Position numbers and translations under genes: made by a program. Below the pieces are notes generated by a model, which was not told the DNA's origin, searched no databases, and saw nothing but the letters and a program-made list of their open reading frames with translations. A stretch of DNA of 64,000 nt, from assembly GCF_000499845.2 (NCBI RefSeq), contig NC_023759.2, positions 40,922,672 through 40,986,671 of the forward strand. The letters run 5' to 3'. Origin of the DNA: Phaseolus vulgaris. Its lineage: Eukaryota > Streptophyta > Magnoliopsida > Fabales > Fabaceae. This document shows positions 44,579-56,210 of this stretch, in pieces (position 1 is the stretch's first letter; each line of letters begins with the position of its first letter).

Positions 44579-46400
44579 TGGTATCAAAGTTTTTTATTGA
44601 AGAACTCTATTGTGCACTATGATATTTTCTCCATCGTCTTATGGTTCTTTCTTGTTTTAAGAATCTAACTTTTCTTTCTTTCGTTTCTTTCATATACGGG
44701 AGAGAAACAATCATATAAAACATACATTTCTCTACTTCTTAATGAGAATCATGCGGTTTTCTACGTCTCGTTGGTCCTTGATCCTACCAACTATCATTCT
44801 TGGAGCAAATTAGTGATGCCAACTTTGAGCATGAAAAATAAAATAGAGTTTATTCTTGGCACACATGTCTGACCGAGAAACATCCAACCTTTTCGGCGTG
44901 AAATTGTGCAACAATATGGTTGTATCTTGGCTAGTACACTCTGTCCTTATTCCTATTATGCAAAGTATTATATGGGTGATTTTGGCTACAAATATTGGGA
45001 ATGACCTAAAAAACAAGGTATTCTCAAGACGATCTTTCTAAAAATTTTGATCTGCAAATGGAAGTGGCCATTTTGAGTCAGGCAGATCAAGTTGTTGCTG
45101 AGTACAAAACTTAGAATAATTTGAGATGAGATAGAGAAATTTATACCCAATTGTGCTTGTACTTGTAAAACAAAATGTTCTTATTTTGTTGCGTCTACTA
45201 TTAGTCAGAGAAAACGTGAGGACCAAACTATGCAGTTTCTTCGAGGTTAAATGATCAATATCATAATATATAATCTCATGTACTTCTTATGAAACCCATA
45301 CCACCTATAACAAAGATTTTCCCCTTATGGCTCAATAAAAACGTCAATTGGTAAGTAATGTGTTGATCACTAATGTTAATAGTTGTAATTCCACTTTTGT
45401 TACTTGCACTTTTTGTGAAAAAGTTGGTCACACTGAGAATGTTTTCTATCGGAAGAAGGGTTTTCCTAGTAAAGATAGTAGGTCTTATAAGTCTAACAAT
45501 ATAATAAAAAAATTGTACTCATTTTGGGATGAGTGACATACCATATAACATTGTTACAAAAAGAGTGGGTATCCCGGATTATAAATTATGTAATGGTAAA
45601 TCCACTCAAGTAAATAATGTTGTTGCCATTAATGAAATCTTTTCTGAAAAATGCAAAAGGGCAGGAAGATGGAGATATTTGTCTCTCACACCTTTACAAT
45701 ATCAAATTCTTTTGGATATCAAACAGAATGTGAACAACAACGCCACGGGTAACATTCTTACTTTGAATAATTTAAAACATGCTAAAAAAATTTGGATTTT
45801 AGATTAGAAACAACTAATCATGTTTAGCTTTCCGTATCTAAATTTATCTCTTATAATTTTATTAAAATTGTTCTTATAAACTTACCCAATGAACATAATG
45901 TGTTTGTTAATTTGTTTGGAATGGTTGTTTTCAATCATAAATTCTATCTCAATGCATGTTAGCTCACAATCTTTAATGCTTGCATATCGATATTACTTCA
46001 TATTGCAAAAGGTTTTAAATCCTACATTCATGTCCACCCTCCATATGGCCTAATTTCCTCTGTCTAAACTCTAAACTGTGTATGGAAAATGTGATTCATA
46101 TTGTATATTCTTGTCATGTTTTTCTCAGCTGTAGAATGGTATGTTTGAGGATATGTCCATTACATTTTGTTGATATATGTTTGATGCTTCTGATTTTGCA
46201 TATTCTTTTTAATATCCCCTCATTATTTCTTTCCTTAGTATTTTCTTCTCATGCAAACAAATATGCAATATTCGTTCTTGCAAAATGTCAAAACCCACTC
46301 AGTCAAAGTAATAAAGTGTGTATGGGTGTGGTCCATATCCCAAATCTTTTCATGTTTTTCAAAGTTGTAGAGTGTAGTGTCTACTACAAAAGTTTTACAT
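44579..46400 (+). pseudogene. Ty1/copia gag-protease-integrase relic
   Basis: A primer-site relic TGGTATCAAAG (44579-44589) is followed by gag pieces: LDPTNYHSWSKLVMPTLSMK (about 44775-44835), NNMVVSWLVHSV (44910-44945), LQMEVAIL-like and VIWDEIEKF (45110-45145), QRKREDQTMQFLRG (45200-45245). The zinc knuckle reads CTFCEKVGHTENVF (45405-45446); the last cysteine is now phenylalanine. A protease relic (KKIWILD) is near 45785, then SKFISYNFIK / VLINLPNEHNVF-like pieces (45830-45910) and an integrase zinc-region relic near 46240-46300. Many stops and frameshifts are present. The RT half is absent. Confidence 0.85.
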
Positions 46401-46524
46401 AGAAAAAAAAAATCAAATCTAAATTCGGGGTAGGTAAAGTTATATATAAAACCAAATCCGTTAGAAAATTACTATACCACACCAATTTATTTATTATTAT
46501 GTTTATTATTATTTACATTATTAT

Positions 46525-46645
46525 TGTTAGAAAGTGGACTTTAAGCCTAACTCAACCCCATAAAACCGGTTCATAGGGTTGAGGTTTGCACCCATTTATA
46601 TACAATGAAAAACTCTAATCTCTAGTCGATGTGGGATCTCCAACA
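46525..46645 (-). mobile_element. TRIM-like solo LTR (121 bp) with 5-bp duplication
   Basis: TGTTAGAAAGTGGACTTTAA starts at 46525 and GTGGGATCTCCAACA ends at 46645. ATTAT stands on both sides (46520-46524, 46646-46650). TG..CA ends plus a 5-bp duplication mark a solo LTR. It shares the CTTTAAGCCTAACTCAACCC, TATATACAATGAAA and CGATGTGGGATCTC blocks with the copies at 13132, 23402 and 48468. Confidence 0.88.
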
Positions 46646-46650
46646 ATTAT

Positions 46651-48467
46651 TGTTATTGTTCTTACCGAAAATTGACTGAGAGAAGTCCAATGTGAAAAAT
46701 GATGACTACTCTTTAAACAGAGCTGACATATGTTTGTCAGGTTAGTAAGAGAGTAGAGAAATTTACCTACGAAAGACTCTTTGATATTTATGTTAAGAAG
46801 AATATGTTTGAGTATATAGTATGTAAATGAAAAAGTGTGTATACTCCCTAATAATTATTCCTATTTATAGATCTTTATATGGTGGTATTTAAACATTGTT
46901 TTAGATGACTAGTTATAGTCATTGATTAGCCGTTTGCTATTAGTTGCTTAACCAATAATAAAGAGTTTTCATTGTTTCATTATTTTAATTAGAGCTCGAT
47001 TATCTATAGGAGATATAGCAATCCCCAGTTATATATTGTCATCATTTGAAACAGGTATACCTTCGAGATAGATACAGTTATTATTGATAATATTATTATT
47101 ATTATAAATATTTTAATTATTAATATTATTATTATAAGTATTATTAAAAATAATAATAATATGAATACTAATAAAAATATTTTTAGTATTAATATTAATA
47201 TTAATATAAACTAATAATAATAAAAGTAATATTAAAACTATTAATATTAATAGTATTATTAATTAATATTATTATTAATATTAATATTACTTTTATTAGT
47301 AATATTAATAACAAGACTAATAATAATAATATTAATGTTAATATTAATAATAATAAAAAATAATAATATTTTTAATAATAATAATCGTGATAATAATAAT
47401 AATATAAAAAATTTACATGTGAAAATATTTATGAAATATTTGTATATAATGAGTAGGTATATTACCTATGGTGTGGTAATGTATATATAATACTGAATTA
47501 GATATATAAAAAATTCATATATAATACTGAGATTTTGTGCAGTAGTGACTGAAAATGGGTCAATTGGTCTTTCTTGAGATATCTTTATTGTTTCTTGATG
47601 TCATGGTTCTTTCCTCTGTTTTCCTGAAAAAAAACATCACCTTTCTACCTTTGTTTCCGACCCCTGACTGTATCTCCCCATACACTTACTCATTCAGTTA
47701 TCTACAGTCTGATGCAATTTTAATATTAAATTAAAAGTACATTGTCATTCTATTTGCTTTTTTCATTTGCCCATAAATCTAGGAAGATTACTTTTTAATC
47801 ACTTTTTTTTGTATTTTTCTTGAAGCATCAGTTCTTTTGACAGAGTCAAAATATTAAAAAGTAATTTATTTATATTTATTATAGAGTTGGCTACCCAATT
47901 TCAATAATGTCTATTTTTATCAACGTTATATTTCGACGGCTAATCTCAACTAAATTTGTACGGTTAGTTTAAGGTTAACGAAATCAGAATAAATTAGAAT
48001 TAATTGTGTAAATATAAGTGTTTGATATTTTTTTTCTTAATATGCTAACTATGAAATAAAAAGAAATGTAAAATTGCTAATTATATTATACAAGATAGTA
48101 TTCACATATGATTATTGTAAGTACATGGTATATAAAATTTTATTAATAAAAAATAAATAAATAAGAATTACACTATTTTAGGATGATGTAACTCTTACAA
48201 AATTGTATAAAAACGAATAATTCCTCCTTCCGTGAGTTTCTTTATTGATTTTGTAATATATCCAAACAATTACTTACATCCCCATAAACTTCCCATAGAA
48301 GAAAAAGACTTCCCATAGAAGAAAAAGGACATTAGTAGCTCGATAGGTAATTTATATGGATAAGAAGATGAATTGTTTTCACCTAAATTTTGGATTTTAG
48401 CATGAAGATACTTTGACTTTTGTTTGAAACTTTTCGTTTGAAAAATAAAACAAGGTTTTGAACGTGA
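46651..48467. other. AT-rich spacer
   Basis: No gene. It holds the A/T array at 47080-47410 (listed separately) and a 20-bp tandem duplication of ACTTCCCATAGAAGAAAAAG at 48288-48327. Confidence 0.55.
47080..47410. repeat. Degenerate (ATT/TAA)n array, about 330 bp
   Basis: Nearly every base is A or T in TAATAATAT, TTATTATTA and ATTAATATT words on both strands. It can fold on itself and is probably an expanded trinucleotide repeat. Confidence 0.85.
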
Positions 48468-48587
48468 TGTATTACAAAGTGAACTTTAAGTCTAACTCAA
48501 TCCCATAAAACCGGTTTATGGAGTGAGATTTGCACTCACTTATATACAATGAAATGTCCTCATCTCTAGTTGATGTGAATCTCCGAC
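48468..48587 (-). mobile_element. TRIM-like solo LTR, diverged
   Basis: Shares AAGTGAACTTTAAGTCTAAC, CCCATAAAACCGGTTTATGG, CTTATATACAATGAAATGTC and GATGTGAATCTCCGAC with the solo LTR at 46525. Terminal bases are changed and no duplication is clear. Confidence 0.75.
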
Positions 48588-49266
48588 TTGATATAATATC
48601 TTTAGGAAATATTGTATTTATAGATTGTGATAGAGGATTTATCTATTTATGATGTTTTATTGAGTTGAACAAGTAAAAGTATGTGATATTTATTTTAGGG
48701 TGCCGTAAAGGATTGGAAAAACCTAAAATATTCTCAATTATTATTTTATATTTCTTGCTAATAAAAAAAAAGTAAAAAAAAAGTGATTTCCAAGTATAGA
48801 ATAAGATTATTTGATTATGAACATCAAATTTCCATTTAACTTTTCCAAACCACAATACAACTTCACAAATAAAGAAAATGTAAATTTAATATTTTAACTA
48901 AATATATGTCTCTCTTGTAAATGTAAATGCAATCTCAAATATTAACAATACAAACAAAAGTCTTATTCTATTAAATCATCACCTCTGACAGATACATAAA
49001 CAATATATATACAAAAGAAAAAAAAGATAAAACTAATGTATGACAATATAATAAACATAGATTAGAACTTATACTGTTCAATCAAAAACCAAAAAGAAAA
49101 CAGTGGTAACATCATAATTGTTCCGAGATATAGGAGCCATGGTAGAAGCATGCTCATCTAATATAACCTAACCATTATAACAACATCCAATGGACAAGAT
49201 GGCTAACTGAGATGACACATGCAAAAAAAATTGTCCAAAATAGTAATAGTAAGAGGAGAGACTCAC
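48588..49266. other. Spacer left of the UBC fragment
   Basis: I searched here by eye, on the minus strand, for the next RAD6 exon (TFKLTLQFSEDYPN) and did not find it. Confidence 0.5.
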
Positions 49267-49536
49267 CTCCATTCCAAGGAGTATCATCAGACAAGAAAGC
49301 AAAAATTTCTTATCCATTCATACTTTAAAAAAGTGGGGAGGAAAATTAAATAAAATGTAGTGACTATCTTATATAAGGAAAAGGCACAGTGCATCTTCTA
49401 TCCAATTCAACTCACCCAAATATGATAGCATTCCACAACAGTTGTTATGTTGAGGGGCACCATTGATTTCTTCAAGTGGGTCCTGTTGCAGCCTCTTCAA
49501 ATCTCTCATCAGCCTCTTTCTAGCAGGAGTCCACAT
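49267..49536 (-). pseudogene. RAD6/UBC2-type ubiquitin-conjugating enzyme gene fragment, first two exons
   Basis: Exon 1 (49536-49416) reads [20 protein letters not shown] and GAPQHNN, close to plant UBC1/2/3 (RAD6 type, a nuclear E2 that ubiquitinates histone H2B); the usual start is [16 protein letters not shown]. After GAPQHNN about four bases are missing, and the expected LWNAVIFG follows in another frame before a good GTGAGT donor. Exon 2 (about 49267-49300) reads SDDTPWNG with a GTGAGT donor, but its acceptor AG seems lost. The catalytic-cysteine exons are not found. The piece is therefore a truncated copy, with introns kept, so it arose by DNA duplication, not retroposition. Confidence 0.82.
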
Positions 49537-50716
49537 TGCAACCACCAAGAAAAACTAACTGCCACCAGAGAAAACATAAAAGACTTCAGTTTTCTTTTCA
49601 GCAACAACAAAAAGTGGAGGTAAAACATAGTTCACCACTATATATATGCATTTGAATATATAATTCGACAATATAAGTGGCAAAATTTTCACAATCATTC
49701 CCACGACAACAACTAATTCTAACTACCATTATAAAAAATTAAATTCTCACTGGTCCCATATTAGACCTTGATCTGAAATATAACAGCAAATCCAAAATTT
49801 AAAAAAATGGGAATTTTGAAGGAATATTGAAAGGGGACTGATGAATATCCACATTCTGTACCAAACATCTACTGTTTACGCCATAACAAACGCAAATTAA
49901 AACTAAGAAGATAATGAAATGATTAAAAAGCGAAGTAATTGAAAGTGGAGGACAAAGGATAAGAAATTAAGTTACCCGATGTGTGTGAATGAGTCAGAAT
50001 GATGGTGCGATAGAAAAAGCAAGAGCAGTGAAAGGATGGTGGGTTATGGGATGTGGGATCCACGCCAGTTGCTTAGTTACACACAATCTTTTGAGGTTTT
50101 TCTTTAGGGGTGGCTGAGGAAGCCTTTCAGAATGTCCTATACCAAAATCTTTCATATATATTAAGAAAGAAGTCCACAAGTCAAATTTAATGTAAAACGT
50201 GTTTAGGCTGTATGAGTTGAACTACCTCTGCTACTTCATTTACTTTATACATTTTTTATTGTTCATAATAAAAAAAAACTACTGTCGACGACAATGAAAA
50301 CGTTTGGCTAGGGTTCAAGCAAAATGTGCACTACATTAATCAAAGTTTATAAAATGATGAGCAACTAAGAGCTTGAAACAGAAACTGTTGTCCTCGATGA
50401 ATTTTGAACCCATAAAAATATAAACTGATTTTGTATAAACACTTCTTTTTCCAACAGCTGTAAATCAAAGTCACTGATAACCCCATATTGGAGGACATAA
50501 ATCCAAGCAAGCATGTGATAATCACATTTGCAGAGAATAAGAGAAAGAAAGAGTTGAATAATTACACACAAATTAAGGACGTGTATTCGTGACTTGAGTA
50601 TGCCTACCTGCTAGTGCTAGCTGATCCAATTCTCAACCAATTCAACATAGCTGTTTGTTGCAATCCCAGTTATTGATTTACTTGAGGATCTGTGCTACAA
50701 ATGAACAAAGTAGGTT
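49537..50716. other. Spacer between the UBC fragment and MIR166
   Basis: No protein gene is seen. Part of it lies downstream of the MIR166 hairpin and may belong to its primary transcript. Confidence 0.5.
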
Positions 50717-50860
50717 GGAGGGAGATTGATGAGCATGCAGCTCGGGGGAATGAAGCCTGGTCCGAAATCACTCGGAAAAAGTCTGTGTTTGAGATGGATT
50801 AGAATGAATGAATGATCTCGAACCAGATGACATTCCCCTGAACTTTTGATGAATGCGAAT
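50717..50860 (-). ncRNA. MIR166: MIR166 microRNA precursor
   Basis: The minus strand at 50765-50745 is the complete 21-nt miR166 (starts TCGGACCAGG, ends CATTCCCC) with no mismatch to the conserved plant sequence as I know it. About 50 bases upstream on the same strand, at about 50838-50817, lies the complementary star arm (GGGGAATGTCATCTGGTTCG). The two arms pair with the few bulges usual for this family, around a loop of about 51 bases (50766-50816). The mature RNA is on the 3' arm, as in all MIR166 genes. miR166 guides cleavage of class III HD-ZIP mRNAs (REV, PHB, PHV types), which set leaf polarity, meristem and vascular patterning. Outer hairpin limits are estimates. The loop sequence should identify the MIR166 paralogue. 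Confidence 0.95.
50745..50765 (-). ncRNA. MIR166: Mature miR166 (3' arm)
   Basis: 21 nt starting with U, as AGO1/AGO10-loaded miR166 does. Five G residues on the plus strand (50744-50748) mark its 3' end. Confidence 0.95.
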
Positions 50861-50943
50861 GCATGATAAAGAGGGTGGAGAAGGAGAGAAATTGGTATAG
50901 TTTTTTACATGATCATGCCATGCATTATTTTAGCTGTGGATGT

Positions 50944-50951
50944 CCTTTATA
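50944..50951 (-). promoter_or_regulatory. Possible TATA box of MIR166
   Basis: The minus strand reads GTATAAAGGAC about 100 bases upstream of the star arm. A start some 30 bases downstream would place the hairpin close to the 5' end of the primary transcript. Confidence 0.4.
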
Positions 50952-53610
50952 CACGTAAATTTCAGACCAGATTCTTTCCGGGGCCATGTGATGTGATTAT
51001 TTGGAGTCCACTTTCTACACTCCTGTTTCTTGCTTTCACGCGCACCACTTTCGTTAACAACAACACTTGTTTCCTCAAAATTAAATCATTTTCTATTCCA
51101 ACGAAGTTAAAACTTTCTCTCCAATATTTATCTGTTACTGCTAGTCCCATCAACCTTCACCATCTACATTGGATTTTTTTTTAAAGGTAATTTAATTTTA
51201 CAAAGTAATAAAAGTATTTCATAACAAAACATGTTGTATAGGAAATAAACTTTAATTGAAAATAAGAATTACATTTTTTTAATATTTTCAAATTTAGGTG
51301 TCTTTTGTTCATATTATATTCTCAACTTAATTTTGATTGGACGAAATTATTAACATTGAGATATTATTGGAATGATTATTTTTTATTATTGTTAACCATT
51401 TTTTATATACTAATGTTGATAAGACAATTTTTTTTATTTAAATTATTAAGATTATTTTTGCTATTATTATAAATCATTGTTGTCATTTCTTGTATGGTTC
51501 TCTCATTCTATGTCCAAAAATGTTTTTTTACGGGAACTAGATTTATTTTATTTGTTATTCTTTTGTTGATATATACCGTGAATATTTTTATTATTGATAC
51601 CAATATTATTTTCTGTCAATAGTTTATTAGAATTATTTTTCTATTGCTAACTAGGAAAGTTTTCAATCAATATTAAAAAAAGAAATTTTGAAAATATTTT
51701 TTAATTAATATTGATCGAGTTATTGAAAAAAAAAACTCCAACCAACAATGTTGAATAAATAATCTCGATTGCTGTTAACTTAAATAATTATGATCAATAT
51801 TATCAGAAAACAATCTCAATCGACATTGAGAAAAAAAATTGTCAATATCATTAAAAAAATGAGCTTTAACCTAAAAAAACATCAACCAAGATTCATTGAA
51901 TAGATTCATCAATATTTATATTTTTTAATTATTAATAATTATTTAATACTTAAAAATAATTTTATTTGATGATAATTGAAATATTTTATATCAACTAAAA
52001 AATTAAAATTATTTTATTCAAACATAATATTTAATATAAAATAAGATCAATTTAAATTTAATATATTTAAATATGTCATCTTATCCAAATCCTGTCCGTC
52101 CCCATGTAAAAAGATTTCAGTTTTGCATTTAAGAGCTATTTGGTAGAATCAATAATCACTACGAAGATTAGTTTTTCTGGTATATTTTTCTAGCTGTATA
52201 CAAAGCAAGGCGATTATAAAGAATAAAGTTAATTAATCATACCATTTGAACTAATTATCCACCTTGGAAACTACATTATCGAATAAAATAGTACCTAATT
52301 TATTGGGTTTGATGGGATACCCGAGTTTAAAATTTAAATAGAGGTCTCCCTAGACTCAAAAAAATTGCTTTGGAAGTTAAGTATCATTCCATTAATTTAA
52401 TGATATTTTGTAATGCCTTGAGATTCTATGTTTTTAAGGGTTTTGACCTTCCTTTATTCTCCCCTCTCAAGTAAAGGAATTCACTTTTGCTTGCCACTAA
52501 TGTGAATAGAAGATTGTGAATATGCCAAGTTTGGAACACACAAGTTTAATAAAGATTGGTTTAAAAGTGTATATAATATATGTGTGTGTGTAAAAAGGGG
52601 AGAGTAACAGTGTATGGAGGAAGAAATAGAGCATGAAAAGTTGCAAAGAATTAATTAAATAATGGATAAACTAGTGGTTAACAAGACATAACAGAAGAGG
52701 AAAAAGCAATGACTATAAGATGATTGTTCCAGCTTTAATATAGAAGCCAGTGTTCCAAACTTCAAAGCTGAGATCTTGCTGCAAGACTTGTTCAAGGTAT
52801 AAGACCTTTTATTGCTTTTTATGTGCAATTCATCTTCGATTCACCCAGTGTTGCTTCAATTTAAAATTCTTGAACACATGAGAATTAAAACCATAGTTAT
52901 TGAATATGTGAAGTGTGGTAAAAAAAAACTCTGGCTTAAAATAATACACCACGTGAACGAATAGAGAAGTAAAGTTTTGATAGGAAATTTTTGTTGGTCA
53001 AAAATGAGATTTTGTTAGTGATTGAAAGTGGGGCGACAACAGTTATCATTCATGCAATGCTTTGTAGAATAAAGCTTTTTTGATGTAATTCCAAGAGCAA
53101 TGGATAAATCTAACACCAAACTAGCCCAACAAAAGAGTTGGGGGAAAAAATCATAATCTGGTTGCATGTATGATTAGAAATCATGTTGGGAACCAACCTA
53201 AAAGTGAAAACGCACTTTAGTATGGAACTTCATTCTCACATTTCAAGGATCTTCACCTAAAAAACTGTGATCCTATTAGTAAATTCTGTCAAAGGTCCCA
53301 ATAATTGAAAACTCTGCTAAAAGAGAAATTCTTAACTTGTTAAATACTTTTTCTTATTGTATGGTACTCTTCCCATTATTATTATTATAGACTATTTTTA
53401 ACTCGGAAGTTCTTTATTTATTTTTCTTCTTTTAACTTGTAAACAGTGCAATCCAGTGTAAATAGTATGTCCTGTGAGTTACTTACTGCTAAAATGAATA
53501 CTTGTGTGGGTTTGGTTTAGGCCATGCAACCTATTCCTAAAGCATATTTATGCAGCAATCTTGACAGTGTATTGAATCTTCTTATTATGTGGTTATTGTT
53601 TATTTATAAG
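50952..53610. other. Long spacer without recognised genes
   Basis: I see no gene. The part near 51000-51170 may hold MIR166 promoter elements. The rest is AT-rich with no clear repeats. Confidence 0.5.
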
Positions 53611-54469
53611 ATTCACTACAAGAAAATGTTGTAATATAACTAATTTAGAAATTAAAAAAAAATAGTTTCTATAGAAACCAATTTAGATACTATTTTATAA
53701 ACTAAAAATTATTGGTTACTAAAAAGGTATCTATTATTAATAAAAATTATAATATAATTAGATACTATATTTTTGGTAGCTAATAATAAAAATAAAAATA
53801 AAGTTTTTTTTAGAGATATTTTTTTAATCTCGTGTTAAGATGTAATTGGAAACCATTTTTTTAGTCACTTTTAATTTAATTTAGAAACTAATTTTTGGTC
53901 TCTAAAAATAATAAAATTATACTAATTTTTTAGTTTCTAATCATCATATAATTTAGATACTTAAATTTTTAGTCACTATTATTTAAATCTAGATACTAAT
54001 TTTAGATAATTAAATTTTATAAAATTAATTATTAATTTTTAATTTATAAAATATTTTAAATTAATATGAATAAATTTACTAAACTATTATTTTTAGTATA
54101 ATATTAAAATAATTAATATTAATTTAAAATTACATTTAAAATAGTATTTTAATCTTTTAATTTTATTTAAACATAAAATTAAATTAATTATAAATTCAAA
54201 ATATTTTTTAAATTAAAAAAATTATGAATTAATTTAAATAGATATACATACTTTTTAAAAACTTATTTAATTTTTTTAAATATGAGAAAATATTCTGCAG
54301 TTTGAATTTCTAACGCTATTAGAAATAAGTACATTTTACTAATTTATTTAGAATTATTTTTCTTATAAAATATTTATAAATTTTATTTCAATAATAATTT
54401 GCAAGAAATTATTACTAAATTTGTTTTATTTAAGTTTGTATATATTTAAATGTTTTTTATATATTTTTT

Positions 54470-54970
54470 TAGAAAAAAATACTTTTTCTAAAATTCTACT
54501 TGATAAATATTTTTTTCCTCTCTTCTTCTTCTTCTTCAGTCGCAACCTTCCTTCACTCCACTCTCTGTTTCCTTCACTCCACTCTCTGTTTCCTTCCTAT
54601 TCACTCTCAATCTCAATCTCGTTCCTCTTTCTCAATATTGCTTGTTCTTGATTTCACTCTCAGTCTCATTCAATTGGTTCGTCTCACTATCTTGTTCTTT
54701 GTTCAAATCCAGGTAAGTCTCATTCTTCTTCTCCACACTGTCTCCTTCATCTACTTCACTCTCAGTTTCGTTATTCTTTATCACTGCCGTTCTCGTTCTC
54801 AATCTCGTCCAATTGGTTCATCTCACTGTCTCTTTCCTTGCTCAAGCTCAGGTAAATCATTCTCAATCTCTATATCTCGTGCTTGCGACTCGGAATATTG
54901 TCGGTGACGGTGCTCAAACGCAATATGATCTTCAGTGTCACAGGCTTCAAGTTGTTCGCACAATTAGGTA
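54470..54970 (+). other. Leader-like captured region with an internal duplication
   Basis: Pyrimidine-rich sequence resembling plant 5' leaders. A 21-bp unit (CCTTCACTCCACTCTCTGTT) is tandemly repeated at 54550-54591. A longer phrase (TCAATTGGTTCGTCTCACTA; CCAATTGGTTCATCTCACTG) occurs twice, each followed by a TCAAATCCAG/GTAAGT or TCAAGCTCAG/GTAAAT donor-like border (about 54715 and 54850). A short unidentified piece follows to 54970. The source gene is not recognised; it may be the first exon of the ZIFL or FKBP donor. Confidence 0.5.
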
Positions 54971-55083
54971 TGGTTTTTTTATTTTGATTTTATTTTTAGC
55001 AAGTTTAATGATTCTCATACTAGAGTTTCGATTGGGGAAATCTTTGCCCGTATACCTAATTACATATTGATAAAAATGTGGTA

Positions 55084-56210
55084 GGTTCTGTATTCATGCT
55101 TGGCAGATGTTTGACATCTTTGTTGTGGGGAGCTATAGTTGATCGCATTGGTCGAAAACCCGTAATACTTGCAGGGATCATTTCAGTGTAAGTATACATG
55201 TCAATGAACTGCATGCTTAGCTTTGAAGATTCCCATAATTATCAATGCTTACTTCATTTCAGTGTCATTTTCAACACACTATTTGGCCTTAGCAAAAGTT
55301 TTTGGATGGCTATTCTTACGAGATTTCTTCTCGGATGTTTCAATGGTTTTCTAGGACCAATGAGGGTATTATATCTTTAACTCCTACTATTTCACACTTT
55401 CTTGTTTTTTCCACCAGTACTTGGATACAAATTTTGAATGCATGTGTTGATTATAACTTCATTCTCTTTCAAACTTTCATTTCTACATTTTCTTGTCTAA
55501 CTACTTTATTTAACAAGCCTATGCCATTGAACTTTTTAGAGAAGAACACCAAGCTCTAGGACTGTCAACTGTAAGCATCACTAACTCTTTTACATTGTTA
55601 ATTCTTAGAACTGCATTTCCACAACAAGTCATGTTGTGATTGGTTTAATAATTGGCCCTTCATTGAGAGGCTATTTTGCTCAGGTACTATTCATATTCTT
55701 AGCCATCTGGAGTATAAGATAAATCTTGCATAAAGCCTTGAATTTCCATATGTTTATAAGATGAAATGTTTTGAATTGAAAGTATTCTGGTTTTCTGAGA
55801 AGGTTAACTGTTGAAATTCTGTATTTAATTGTAGCCAGTAGAGAAGTACCCAAATATTTTTCCAAAGAATTCCTTTTGGGATAAGTAAGTGGACTTTCAT
55901 ATTCAGTTTCTGTTTAAATTGCTTTATCATTTGGACCTATTTAGATAAACTTCTCCAGAAAATTAGTTTATGCCTGAATCATTTTTATAGAAGCTAGTAC
56001 AAGAAAACTTTTACAAATTAGATTAAGAATAATCTGATTTTTGCTTACTTATTATGTTTTTCTTTCTTATTTTATCTTCCTATAAGTACTCATGGAGAAC
56101 TTTATCCAAATAAAATCTTAATGATGTGCTGATTTTTATTTTCCAAACATAAATCATTTTGTAGGTTTCCATAGTTCTTGCCCAACCTCATAACATCAGT
56201 ATTTGCATTG
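55084..56210 (+). pseudogene. Captured ZIFL-type major facilitator transporter exons
   Basis: Six exon-like blocks, in gene order and bounded by AG..GT, match Zinc-Induced Facilitator-Like MFS proteins. They are: 55084-55187 (GSVFMLGRCLTSLLWGAIVD then RIGRKPVI, the MFS signature loop); 55263-55365 (VIFNTLFGLSKSFWMAIL, RFLLGCFNGFLGPMR); 55519-55571 (AYAIELFREEHQALGLST); 55610-55683 (IGLIIGPSLRGYFAQ); 55835-55884 (PVEKYPNIFPKNSFWD); 56165-56210 (RFP, stop, FLPNLITSVFAL). Introns are kept, so capture was from genomic DNA. A stop codon and a truncated C-terminal half show it makes no transporter. ZIFL proteins are vacuolar or plasma-membrane carriers linked to zinc, potassium and auxin transport. 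Confidence 0.88.
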
